Part shown: positions 1-7,790 of the stretch, piece after piece
Layout: every line of letters starts with the position of its first letter
Numbering within the stretch: position 1 is the first letter of the stretch
Assembly: GCA_937136025.1 (NCBI GenBank)
Contig: CAKZOC010000219.1
Location: 1-49,898 of the forward strand
Source of the DNA: an uncultured Bacteroidota bacterium
Lineage (GTDB): Bacteria; Bacteroidota; Bacteroidia; Flavobacteriales; Flavobacteriaceae
Direction of reading: 5' to 3'
Length of the DNA: 49,898 nt
Notes under the pieces: generated by a model
What the model was told of the DNA's origin: nothing
The model's input: only the letters and a program-made list of their open reading frames with translations
The model's database searches: none
Program-made: the position numbers and the translations under genes

Positions 1-1
1 G

Positions 2-583
2 GAGATCGCCCCCGGAGACACCCTACGCCTGCTCGAAATGGCCCTGAGACTCCCGGACACCTTAAAAACGGAGCGGGAGGAGCTGGATCCTGAGGAGTTT
101 GCGGTAATTCAGGAAGCCCTGGCCAAAGCCCTTGAAGAATTACAGGCATTCAGATTAGAAGAAGGAAAAACCCTGGAGGCAGATTTTGCTCAGCGGATTA
201 AAACCCTCCAAAAGCTTTTAGAGGAGGTAAAGACCATGGATGAAGCGCGCCTGGGATCTGTTCGGGAGCGACTGGAAAGGGCGGTGGCCGACCTGCGTGA
301 AACGGCAGACCCCAATCGCTTTGAACAGGAACTTATTTACTATCTTGAGAAGTACGATATTACAGAGGAAAAAGTGAGATTGTCCAAACATTTGGAATAC
401 TTTTTAAGCACCATGGACTCCGAGGGTTCCAATGGAAAAAAGCTCGGCTTTATTTCCCAGGAAATCGGAAGGGAAATTAACACCATAGGTTCGAAAGCCA
501 ATGATGCAGCCATGCAGCGAATCGTGGTCCAGATGAAGGACGAGCTCGAAAAGATAAAAGAACAGATGCTGAATGTGTTATGA
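2..583 (+). CDS. YicC/YloC-family endoribonuclease, 5'-truncated by window edge
   Basis: The frame is open from base 2 and runs into a stop at 583, so about 193 residues of the C-terminal part are visible. Members are usually near 290 residues, so roughly the first third lies outside the window. The segment is rich in charged helices and ends with the family-typical stretch ISQEIGREINTIGSKAND, followed by a conserved Met-Lys-Glu helix (VQMKDELEKIKEQ). YicC proteins are endoribonucleases linked to RNA turnover and stationary phase. The stop overlaps the gmk start (ATGA), which points to translational coupling; YicC-gmk-nadD is a common Bacteroidota order. The Met at 38 is internal, not the start. 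Confidence 0.9.
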   Translation, partial: EIAPGDTLRLLEMALRLPDTLKTEREELDPEEFAVIQEALAKALEELQAFRLEEGKTLEADFAQRIKTLQKLLEEVKTMDEARLGSVRERLERAVADLRETADPNRFEQELIYYLEKYDITEEKVRLSKHLEYFLSTMDSEGSNGKKLGFISQEIGREINTIGSKANDAAMQRIVVQMKDELEKIKEQMLNVL

Positions 584-1188
584 AAAAGGGAGGAAAACTT
601 ATTGTTTTTTCGGCCCCTTCCGGAAGTGGAAAAACTACCATTGTCAGGCATTTGCTCTCTCAGCCCGAATTGAACCTGGCGTTTTCAGTATCAGCTACCT
701 CCCGTCCCAGAAGACCTAAGGAAAAGCAAGGGGAACACTATTATTTCATGTCCATTTCAGAGTTCAAAAAGCATATAAAGAATGACGATTTTCTGGAGTG
801 GGAGGAAGTATACCGGGACAACTTCTATGGAACCCTCAAATCGGAAGTCACGCGTTTATGGGAGGAAGGTAAAAACGTCATTTTTGATATTGATGTAGTC
901 GGGGGATTGCGAATCAAGCGGAAGTTTCCGGACCAGACACTGGCTGTTTTTGTGAAGCCACCCAGCGTGGATGAACTCAAAATCCGACTTAAAAAGCGCA
1001 GTACAGAAAGTGAGGATAAAATAAATATGCGGATCGCCAAAGCCTCGATCGAATTGGCCACAGCTCCTCAGTTCGACAAGATAGTTAAGAACATCGATCT
1101 GGAAACCGCCCTGAAAGAATCCCGGGATTTGGTTGCGGATTTTATCGGGTTGTCTCAAGATAGGACTAAAGCTACCCCTGAGAAATAG
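580..1188 (+). CDS. gmk: Guanylate kinase
   Basis: 202 residues, the usual length. Phosphorylates GMP to GDP with ATP in the cytoplasm, feeding GTP and dGTP pools. The P-loop APSGSGKT is at residues 12-19. The GMP-binding region follows (SATSRPRRPKEKQGEHYYF), and the lid/core motif DIDVVGGLRIK is present. The start overlaps the upstream YicC-type stop by four bases (ATGA), so it is probably translated by coupling. nadD follows after 16 bases, making a three-gene transcription unit. Confidence 0.97.
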   Translation: MKKGGKLIVFSAPSGSGKTTIVRHLLSQPELNLAFSVSATSRPRRPKEKQGEHYYFMSISEFKKHIKNDDFLEWEEVYRDNFYGTLKSEVTRLWEEGKNVIFDIDVVGGLRIKRKFPDQTLAVFVKPPSVDELKIRLKKRSTESEDKINMRIAKASIELATAPQFDKIVKNIDLETALKESRDLVADFIGLSQDRTKATPEK

Positions 1189-1204
1189 GTCAGCGGGGAT
1201 TCGG

Positions 1205-1789
1205 ATGAAAAAGACCGGTTTGTTTTTTGGAACTTTTAACCCGATACATATCGGCCATCTGGTCATCGCCAACCATATGGCAGAATTTTCAGATCTGGAT
1301 GAGGTTTGGTTTGTGGTGACCCCGAAAAGCCCTTTTAAAGCGAAACAGACACTTTTAGGGAATCACCACCGCTACCAGATGGTCTATGAGGCTATTCGGG
1401 AATATCCCAAACTCAAGCCCTGTGATATCGAGTTTAAAATGGCCCAGCCCAATTACACCATCCACACCCTTACCCACTTGCAGGAGCGTTACGGAGCGAC
1501 ACATCAGTTCGCCCTGATCATGGGGGAGGACAATCTCAAAGGGTTTCACAAGTGGAAGAACTACGAGGCTATTCTGGCGTACTACGACCTCTATGTATAC
1601 CCCCGGATTTCCGAGCAAAAAATCCCGGACACGCTTATGAACCACCCGCGGATCCACAAGGTCTCTGCCCCGATCATGGAAATTTCCTCCACCTTTATAC
1701 GCAATCAGCATAAGGAGGGGAAGAACATCCGTCCACTTTTGCCTGAGGCTGTCTGGACCTATATGGATGAGATGAATTTTTACCGGTAG
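1205..1789 (+). CDS. nadD: Nicotinate (nicotinamide) mononucleotide adenylyltransferase
   Basis: 194 residues from the ATG at 1205. Adenylates nicotinate mononucleotide to deamido-NAD in NAD synthesis. The nucleotidyl-transferase motif GTFNPIHIGH is at residues 9-18 and ISSTFIR is at 160-166. An upstream in-frame alternative start at 1133 would add 24 residues and overlap gmk. The ATG at 1205 puts the catalytic motif at the usual distance from the N-terminus, so it is preferred. It is the last gene of the YicC-gmk-nadD unit. Confidence 0.95.
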   Translation: MKKTGLFFGTFNPIHIGHLVIANHMAEFSDLDEVWFVVTPKSPFKAKQTLLGNHHRYQMVYEAIREYPKLKPCDIEFKMAQPNYTIHTLTHLQERYGATHQFALIMGEDNLKGFHKWKNYEAILAYYDLYVYPRISEQKIPDTLMNHPRIHKVSAPIMEISSTFIRNQHKEGKNIRPLLPEAVWTYMDEMNFYR

Positions 1790-1840
1790 GCCTCAAAACC
1801 GGAGTTGTTTCCATGGGAGAACCTTACGGTGAAGATGTCT

Positions 1841-1848
1841 TATATTTG
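1841..1848 (+). promoter_or_regulatory. -7 promoter element (TATATTTG) before S9 peptidase
   Basis: TATATTTG is a perfect match to the Bacteroidota -7 consensus TAnnTTTG. No good TTG lies 18-21 bases upstream. Transcription would begin near 1854-1856, so either the ATG at 1854 is leaderless or translation begins at the ATG at 1872. Confidence 0.5.
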
Positions 1849-1871
1849 GGGGAATGTACAAGCCTGTTTTT

Positions 1872-4667
1872 ATGAGATTCACTGCCCTTACTATTTTTCT
1901 ACTAAGTTTCTTGGTTGTTTCAGGTCAGAAGAAAGTCCTGGACCATACAGACTTCGATATTTGGAACCGCATTGAGAATAAACACCTGTCCCCGGATGGT
2001 GCGTTTGTGCTGTACCACCTGGAAAAAGGAGAAAAAGATCAGTTCCTGAAGATAAAGCAGACCGACGGCCGCCCGGTTTTTACCTATGACAGAGCACGAG
2101 CCGGACAGTTTACGGATGACTCCGGATATGCCGTTTTCACTATCGGTTCCTGGAAGGATAGTGTACTCGCCCTAAAACGCAGAAGAGTTAAAAAAGAAGA
2201 CCTGCCCGACGACAGTCTGGGTATATACGATTTAGATAAGCGGTCCCTAATAAAACTCCCCAATGTTCGATCCCTGAAGGTTCCTGAGGACTGGTCCGGA
2301 TTTATCGCCTTTCAGGTGGCGCCCGAAAAAGAAAGGAAAAACAAAGAGAAAGACTCCACCGACTCGGGAAAAGCAAAGAAAAAGGAGAAAAAACCAGGAA
2401 AGAAAAACGGGTATCACCTGGTGTTATGGGAGTTGGAGACCGGTCGGCACGATACCTTTAAGTTCGTCACCGATTATGTGTTTGCCAAAAAAGCAAAGCG
2501 CCTGGCTTTTGCTACCACTGGTGAAACGGCAGAGGATGATGCGGGACTATACGTCATGGATCTTGAAAAGGAAAGACTTCAGGGCATTCACGGCTCAAAA
2601 AAGGCGGAATACAAGCAAATGGCTTTCTCCGATTCCGGGGAGCATTTCGGGTTTATCACCGATGAGGATACAACCAAAGTACAGGTGCGTCCCACCCGCT
2701 TGTATTACTGGAATGAAACCCTGGATACTGCGGAAGTTGTCGCCGGACCGGAGATGCAGGTGTCGGGTTTATGGCCTTCAAAATATGCGAAAGTTCACTT
2801 TTCGGAAAATGATTCCAGAATGTATTTTGGTCTTGCAAAGTCTCCGGTACTCCGGGATACTTCTTTGCTCGACGAGGAAGTTGTAAATGTGGAGGTATGG
2901 ACTTATGACGAACCCAGATTGTACACAGTTCAGGAAATACAGCTGAAGAATGATTCGATTGCGAATTATACAGCTGCAGTACATCTGCCTTCCCGTAAAA
3001 TTCAACCATTGGCCTCAGAGGCCTATCCGGACATCGAGCTTGGGGATGAGGGCAATGCGCCTTTTGCCCTGGTCAGTACAACTACGCCCTATGATTTGCA
3101 GCGGCAATGGACGGGGAGAACCACCCGCGATTACGCCCTGGTAAACATCGCCAAAGGTTCAAAGAAAGAGGTGTTAAAGGGCGTATCAGGCCCGGTAGAC
3201 TTAAGTCCGAAAGGGGAATATATCTATGGGTACCAGTCTACGGATAGCACCTGGTTTGCCTATAACATACAAACCGATGTGCGAAAAGACCTGACCCGGG
3301 GAAAGGTTTTCTACGATGAACTTCATGACAGCCCGAGTTTGCCCCGATCCTATAGTGCGGCCGGATGGACGGAAAAAGATAAGGCGCTCATCCTCTACGA
3401 CCGGTACGATTTATGGCAGTTTGATCCCAATACAGGGGTGGGGGAGCGCTTGACCCAGGGGCGGGAATCCCAAACGGTGTACCGGTATGTCGCGCTGGAT
3501 AAAGAGCAGCGTTATCTGGATTCCAAAACGGAATGGTTACTCACTACCTTTCATGAGGAAGACAAGAGCAGCGGATATGCGCTTTTAGACCCCAGGCGTA
3601 AAACCGTGAAGCCACTGCTCGAAGGGCCGTATCGATTTGGCACTCCCGTGAAGGCAGAAAAGGCCGATACCTATATGTTCACCCGGGAGTCCTTTGAAGT
3701 TTTCCCCGATATCTGGACCAGTGGAGCCGATTTTCAGGAGGCAGTACAGATCAGCAGGGCGAACCCCCAGCAGGAGGCGTATCGCTGGGGAACTATTGAG
3801 CCTGTACAGTGGACTTCTCTGGATGGCGTCCAATTGTCGGGAATGCTGGTGAAGCCCGAAGGGTTTGATCCGTCGAAAAAATACCCCATGATCGTCAATT
3901 TTTACGAGAGAAGCTCAGATGGGCTGCACCGCCACCGCGCACCTTCTCCGGGGCGCTCTACCATCAATTACGCCTTTTATGCGAGCCGGGGGTACCTGAT
4001 CTTTAATCCGGATGTGCACTACCGGATCGGGTATCCCGGGGAGAGTGCTTATAATTGCGTCATTCCCGGGGTGACCGCCCTGATTGAAAAAGGCTTTGTC
4101 GACAAGGATAATATCGGCGTACAGGGGCACAGCTGGGGCGGATATCAGATCGCTTACCTGGTGACCAAAACAGATATGTTTAAGGCGGCAGAAGCCGGAG
4201 CACCGGTGCCGAATATGATTAGTGCTTATGGAGGCATCCGCTGGTGGACCGGGCTGAGCCGGCAGTTCCAGTATGAACATACCCAGAGCAGGATTGGGGG
4301 AACACCCTGGGAATACCCCATGCGCTATCTGGAGAATTCACCCATTTTCAACATCGATAAAATTAACACGCCCTTGCTTATTATGCATAATGACGCCGAT
4401 GGGCACGTCCCATGGTACCAGGGGATTGAATTTTTTGTAAGCCTCAGAAGATTGGGTAAGCCGTCCTGGTTTTTAAATTACAACGGAGAGCCCCACTGGC
4501 CCTTAAAACTTCAGAACAGGAAGGATTTCAATATCCGTATGGCTCAGTTCTTCGACCATTATTTGCAGGGAGCTCCGGAGCCTGTCTGGATGCAGCGGGG
4601 TGTTCCGGCTTTGGAAAAGGGGATCAATCAGGGGTATGAACTCATGGGCACGGATGGAGAGGAGTAA
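1872..4667 (+). CDS. Exported S9 (prolyl oligopeptidase-type) peptidase
   Basis: 931 residues from the ATG at 1872. An alternative ATG at 1854 adds six residues but sits at the predicted transcription start. A signal peptide (hydrophobic FTALTIFLLSFLVV, then SGQ) sends it to the periplasm or beyond. A beta-propeller-like region fills the first two thirds and holds an unusual lysine-rich, low-complexity insert at about residues 151-180. The C-terminal alpha/beta hydrolase domain has the catalytic triad: Ser754 in GHSWGG, Asp843 in DADGHVP and His875 in GEPHWP. These enzymes cleave oligopeptides, often at proline; the substrate here is unknown. It stands alone, with convergent leftward genes downstream. 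Confidence 0.9.
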   Translation: MRFTALTIFLLSFLVVSGQKKVLDHTDFDIWNRIENKHLSPDGAFVLYHLEKGEKDQFLKIKQTDGRPVFTYDRARAGQFTDDSGYAVFTIGSWKDSVLALKRRRVKKEDLPDDSLGIYDLDKRSLIKLPNVRSLKVPEDWSGFIAFQVAPEKERKNKEKDSTDSGKAKKKEKKPGKKNGYHLVLWELETGRHDTFKFVTDYVFAKKAKRLAFATTGETAEDDAGLYVMDLEKERLQGIHGSKKAEYKQMAFSDSGEHFGFITDEDTTKVQVRPTRLYYWNETLDTAEVVAGPEMQVSGLWPSKYAKVHFSENDSRMYFGLAKSPVLRDTSLLDEEVVNVEVWTYDEPRLYTVQEIQLKNDSIANYTAAVHLPSRKIQPLASEAYPDIELGDEGNAPFALVSTTTPYDLQRQWTGRTTRDYALVNIAKGSKKEVLKGVSGPVDLSPKGEYIYGYQSTDSTWFAYNIQTDVRKDLTRGKVFYDELHDSPSLPRSYSAAGWTEKDKALILYDRYDLWQFDPNTGVGERLTQGRESQTVYRYVALDKEQRYLDSKTEWLLTTFHEEDKSSGYALLDPRRKTVKPLLEGPYRFGTPVKAEKADTYMFTRESFEVFPDIWTSGADFQEAVQISRANPQQEAYRWGTIEPVQWTSLDGVQLSGMLVKPEGFDPSKKYPMIVNFYERSSDGLHRHRAPSPGRSTINYAFYASRGYLIFNPDVHYRIGYPGESAYNCVIPGVTALIEKGFVDKDNIGVQGHSWGGYQIAYLVTKTDMFKAAEAGAPVPNMISAYGGIRWWTGLSRQFQYEHTQSRIGGTPWEYPMRYLENSPIFNIDKINTPLLIMHNDADGHVPWYQGIEFFVSLRRLGKPSWFLNYNGEPHWPLKLQNRKDFNIRMAQFFDHYLQGAPEPVWMQRGVPALEKGINQGYELMGTDGEE

Positions 4668-4685
4668 AGAGCCTGCTTTGAGGGT

Positions 4686-5096
4686 TTAGTTTTCACCCTC
4701 GTTCTGAAGGAGATTCACAGACCATTGCAGCGCGGCATCCATAGTGGTGTGGATGGCGTTGGGGCATTGTACAAAGCGCGCTTCGAGTTCCGCAATTTTT
4801 CGGTTGATCTCGTTGTAGACAACCCAGGCATAACCAGACATATGAGGCACGAGTTTTTGAACCTCATAATACATGGTGGGATCCAGGGAATAAGAGTATT
4901 TCCGATCGGAAATATACACCACAGATGTGTCGCGGTAGGCCTCCCAGCTCAGCGCCAAAAGCGGCAGTACATTGTCCATGGATATCTGCATTCCCTCACG
5001 AACCTGACCCACAACTACATGCTCATAAAAGCGAAAGGTTCCTATCGCCAATTCATGCGTTGTCAGATAGGTTTTTTCGAGGAAATTTGCGGACAT
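4686..5096 (-). CDS. Conserved-looking hypothetical protein, 136 aa, cytoplasmic
   Basis: 136 residues, no signal peptide or membrane segment, not confidently recognised. It reads as a mixed alpha/beta domain: short strands (THELAIGTFRFYEHVVVGQV, DTSVVYISDRKYSYSLDP) and a C-terminal helix ending ALQWSVNLLQ. The pattern is loosely like STAS/SpoIIAA-type folds seen in flavobacterial proteins of unknown function; this is a guess. It is leftward, next to another leftward gene at 5177-5887 but 80 bases away, so it may have its own promoter (TAGCTTTA just upstream resembles a -7 element). The ATG start at 5096 is clear. Confidence 0.7.
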   Translation of the reverse strand: MSANFLEKTYLTTHELAIGTFRFYEHVVVGQVREGMQISMDNVLPLLALSWEAYRDTSVVYISDRKYSYSLDPTMYYEVQKLVPHMSGYAWVVYNEINRKIAELEARFVQCPNAIHTTMDAALQWSVNLLQNEGEN

Positions 5097-5176
5097 GGAA
5101 CCTAAAACATTTACTTAAAGCTAAATTAAAAACCTTTGAAAGCGTATGTTTTATAGGGGATAATCGATGAAATGCA

Positions 5177-5887
5177 CTATAAATCCTGTAAGATGTCAGT
5201 TCCGAGGTGTCTGGCCTCACGGTTGGTGTACCAGCGCCTTGTTTTAGGGAGACGCATTTCATTTAGTAAGAATTCCCCTTCAAGCATGATGTATTCTCCG
5301 TCATTTTTGGCTTTGTCGTGATAAAACTGATAGGCTTCCATAGCAAAAGACTCCGGATCGAAATAAAAATACCACAGGTCTTTTCCAACTTCAGGATCGT
5401 AGTTCACTTCTAAAACCCAATACTCCTTCCCCTGAAAAGTCCGCTTTTCGGCTTCAGGACTGATCCGGGTTCCGGGATCCCTGAGCTTCATGGGAAGTCC
5501 GTAGAGATAGGAGTAATAATCCCTGTACATTTTGGCACTTTCACAGGTCAGGCGATGTGTTTTGGCGTCGGCTTCAGAGAAGTCCTCCCTTCCGTTTAAA
5601 TGCAGGGTGCACTGTTGGCCGGTTAGTTCGTAGGTTTTTTCGTCCTCCCCCTGCCGCACGTGCAGGCGAAAACGCGCCTCGTTCTGGTTCAGGGTGATCT
5701 CGCTCAGCCGGGGAGGGCGTTCGGGCGTATCCATTCGAACGTTGAAGGAACCCTCAAAAGACCCCCATACCCCATTGGGATCGTGATACGAAATGCTATT
5801 GTCCAGAATTTGCCGGGGGGATAGGTCCTGGCCTGAAGCCATAAAAATTCCGGAGAGAAAAAAGAGTTTGAAAAGGAGGTGGCGCAT
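5177..5887 (-). CDS. DUF6503-like secreted protein
   Basis: 236 residues with a Sec signal peptide (LLFKLFFLSGIFMASGQ). The rest resembles the flavobacterial DUF6503 group, beta-rich proteins of LolA-like appearance: a Leu-Ser-rich N-terminal helix, alternating strands (SFEGSFNVRMD, ARFRLHVRQGEDEKTYEL) and a late KEYWVLEVNYDPEVGKD...FYFDPE segment. The function is unknown; a periplasmic or outer-membrane lipid/lipoprotein-binding role would fit the fold but is inference. It diverges from the Na+/Pi cotransporter gene, with 103 bases between the starts. Confidence 0.7.
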   Translation of the reverse strand: MRHLLFKLFFLSGIFMASGQDLSPRQILDNSISYHDPNGVWGSFEGSFNVRMDTPERPPRLSEITLNQNEARFRLHVRQGEDEKTYELTGQQCTLHLNGREDFSEADAKTHRLTCESAKMYRDYYSYLYGLPMKLRDPGTRISPEAEKRTFQGKEYWVLEVNYDPEVGKDLWYFYFDPESFAMEAYQFYHDKAKNDGEYIMLEGEFLLNEMRLPKTRRWYTNREARHLGTDILQDL

Positions 5888-5990
5888 GGGATTGTATTCA
5901 CGGATTAATTATCGCGAGTTTAATAAATTTACATTATACTATCGACAAGTTGTCATAGAATATACAACAAAACTGTCCGTAGTTTAAGTA

Positions 5991-7745
5991 ATGACATACG
6001 CATTCACAGACATTTTGCAGTTGGTTGGGGCTCTGGGGCTTTTCCTGTTCGGGATGAAAGCCATGAGCGATGCCCTGACCAAACTGGCCGGGGATCGGAT
6101 GCGAGCCATCCTGGCCGGCCTGACTTCCAATCGGTTTCTGGGAGTGCTTACCGGTTTTCTAATTACCTCTGTAATTCAATCTTCTTCGGCCACTACCCTC
6201 ATGGTGGTGAGCTTTGCCAATGCGTCCCTGTTGACCCTGACAGAGTCATTAAGTGTCATTATGGGGGCCAATATCGGGACTACGATTACGGCCTGGATGA
6301 TCACCCTGCTCGGGTTTAAAGTCAGTATGAGCAGTATTGCACTGCCTCTGGTAGGTCTGGGTGTTGGGCTTACATTTTTTAAAAATAAGAATTGGGAGTA
6401 CTGGGGTACCTTCATCGTGGGGTTCGGGCTCTTGTTCATCGGTCTCGAATTCCTGAAAGAACATATGCCGGATATTGAGAAAACCCCGGAGGTTCTGGCA
6501 TTTTTAGAGCGCTATACCCGGCACGGATTTGGCTCCGTCCTCCTTTTCCTTTTTGTGGGAACTGTATTGACGGTACTGATTCAGTCCTCCAGTGCGACCA
6601 TGGCGCTCACGCTGTTGATGGCCGCAAAGGGGTGGATTCCTTTTGAGGCTGCCGCAGCTATGGTATTGGGCGAGAATATCGGGACGACTATTACCGCAAA
6701 TATCGCGGCCATGGTAGGTAATTTCAGAGCCAAACAAACCGCCCTGGCTCATTTTCTGTTTAATTTCCTGGGGGTCGTTTGGATGCTCATGGCGTTTTAT
6801 CCATTTCTCAGAGGCGTAGCCTGGATGACGGAGCGCCTGGGTTCCGGTTCCCCTTATGTGGATTCCACTGCTGTTCCCGTGGCTATTGCCTTATTTCATA
6901 CCTTTTTCAATGTGGCCAATACTTTTTTGATGATCGGGTTTATTTCCCCCATGGCCAAACTGGTCACAAAGATGATACCCGAGCGAATACCCCCTGAGCG
7001 CCCCATAGAGGAGCCTAAGTTTCTCAACGAAGAAGCCTTGACATATCCGGAGACCGCCCTGTCCGCTTTGGAACGGGAAACACAGTATTTGTTTGAGCAT
7101 GCCGCATTCGAAATTGTCGCCCATGCCCTGAGTATGCATCGTTCAGACATCTTATCGGAAGCGAAGCCAAAGAAAGTGGTTCATAAATCCAGGGAGGACT
7201 TAGGAGTTGACGTTCGGGAACTGTACCTGACCAAAGTAAAGCGGATCTACAGTGAAATCATTGCCTTTGCCGTCCACGCCCAGAGCGATTTATCCCTTTC
7301 CGAGGCGCAACACCAGCGGATTTCCGAACTTAAAACAGCCAATCGAAAGATCGTGGAAGTGATTCGGCATTCGAACGAACTCAGCCGAAACGTCAACCAT
7401 TATCTCCGGGAATCGCATCCTGTGATGATCAGTCAATACGATAAATTCCGTAAAAAGTTGATTAAGGTCTTCAGGGTTATTCAGGGATACCGACAGGATT
7501 CAAACGGGGAGACATACAGGCTCAAACTCGCTAAATTGTCGGGGGAAGCCATTGAGAATAGCAAGATGGGGAACCTGGAAATCGATCAGTTAATCCGGAA
7601 AAATAAGATTACCCCTGAAATGGCTTCCTCCCTGGTCAATGACCATGACCATCTGAATGACATGATTCAGAACCTGATCGAGATTGCCACAATCTTATAC
7701 GGAAGAAAGGAGAACACTACGTTGCCGTTAAACCCTCTTCCCTAA
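5991..7745 (+). CDS. Na+/Pi cotransporter family protein with PhoU-like C-terminus
   Basis: 584 residues. Imports phosphate with sodium across the inner membrane. The N-terminal half has about nine hydrophobic segments and the two inverted family repeats: QSSSATT with GANIGTT, then QSSSATM with GENIGTT. From about residue 340 the protein is soluble and helical, like PhoU-type domains that often follow this transporter. It opens a phosphate-transport block: the Pit transporter and porin lie immediately downstream on the other strand. The preceding intergenic region (5888-5990) has a TTGTCATA word but no clear 11-bp repeat array. Confidence 0.93.
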   Translation: MTYAFTDILQLVGALGLFLFGMKAMSDALTKLAGDRMRAILAGLTSNRFLGVLTGFLITSVIQSSSATTLMVVSFANASLLTLTESLSVIMGANIGTTITAWMITLLGFKVSMSSIALPLVGLGVGLTFFKNKNWEYWGTFIVGFGLLFIGLEFLKEHMPDIEKTPEVLAFLERYTRHGFGSVLLFLFVGTVLTVLIQSSSATMALTLLMAAKGWIPFEAAAAMVLGENIGTTITANIAAMVGNFRAKQTALAHFLFNFLGVVWMLMAFYPFLRGVAWMTERLGSGSPYVDSTAVPVAIALFHTFFNVANTFLMIGFISPMAKLVTKMIPERIPPERPIEEPKFLNEEALTYPETALSALERETQYLFEHAAFEIVAHALSMHRSDILSEAKPKKVVHKSREDLGVDVRELYLTKVKRIYSEIIAFAVHAQSDLSLSEAQHQRISELKTANRKIVEVIRHSNELSRNVNHYLRESHPVMISQYDKFRKKLIKVFRVIQGYRQDSNGETYRLKLAKLSGEAIENSKMGNLEIDQLIRKNKITPEMASSLVNDHDHLNDMIQNLIEIATILYGRKENTTLPLNPLP

Positions 7746-7790
7746 ATGATTTTATGCGCCCTGATTATAGGGATTCAGGAAATGTCAGGT

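Noticed and set aside
38-40. ATG at 38 as start of the first gene
   Set aside because: The frame is open to base 2 and the visible protein lacks the conserved N-terminal third of YicC, so this Met is internal.
5949-5975. Pho box upstream of the Na+/Pi cotransporter (TGTCA and TGTCC words)
   Set aside because: The words are 23 bp apart and no 11-bp series is seen, unlike the clear arrays at 11.4, 11.7 and 16.3 kb.
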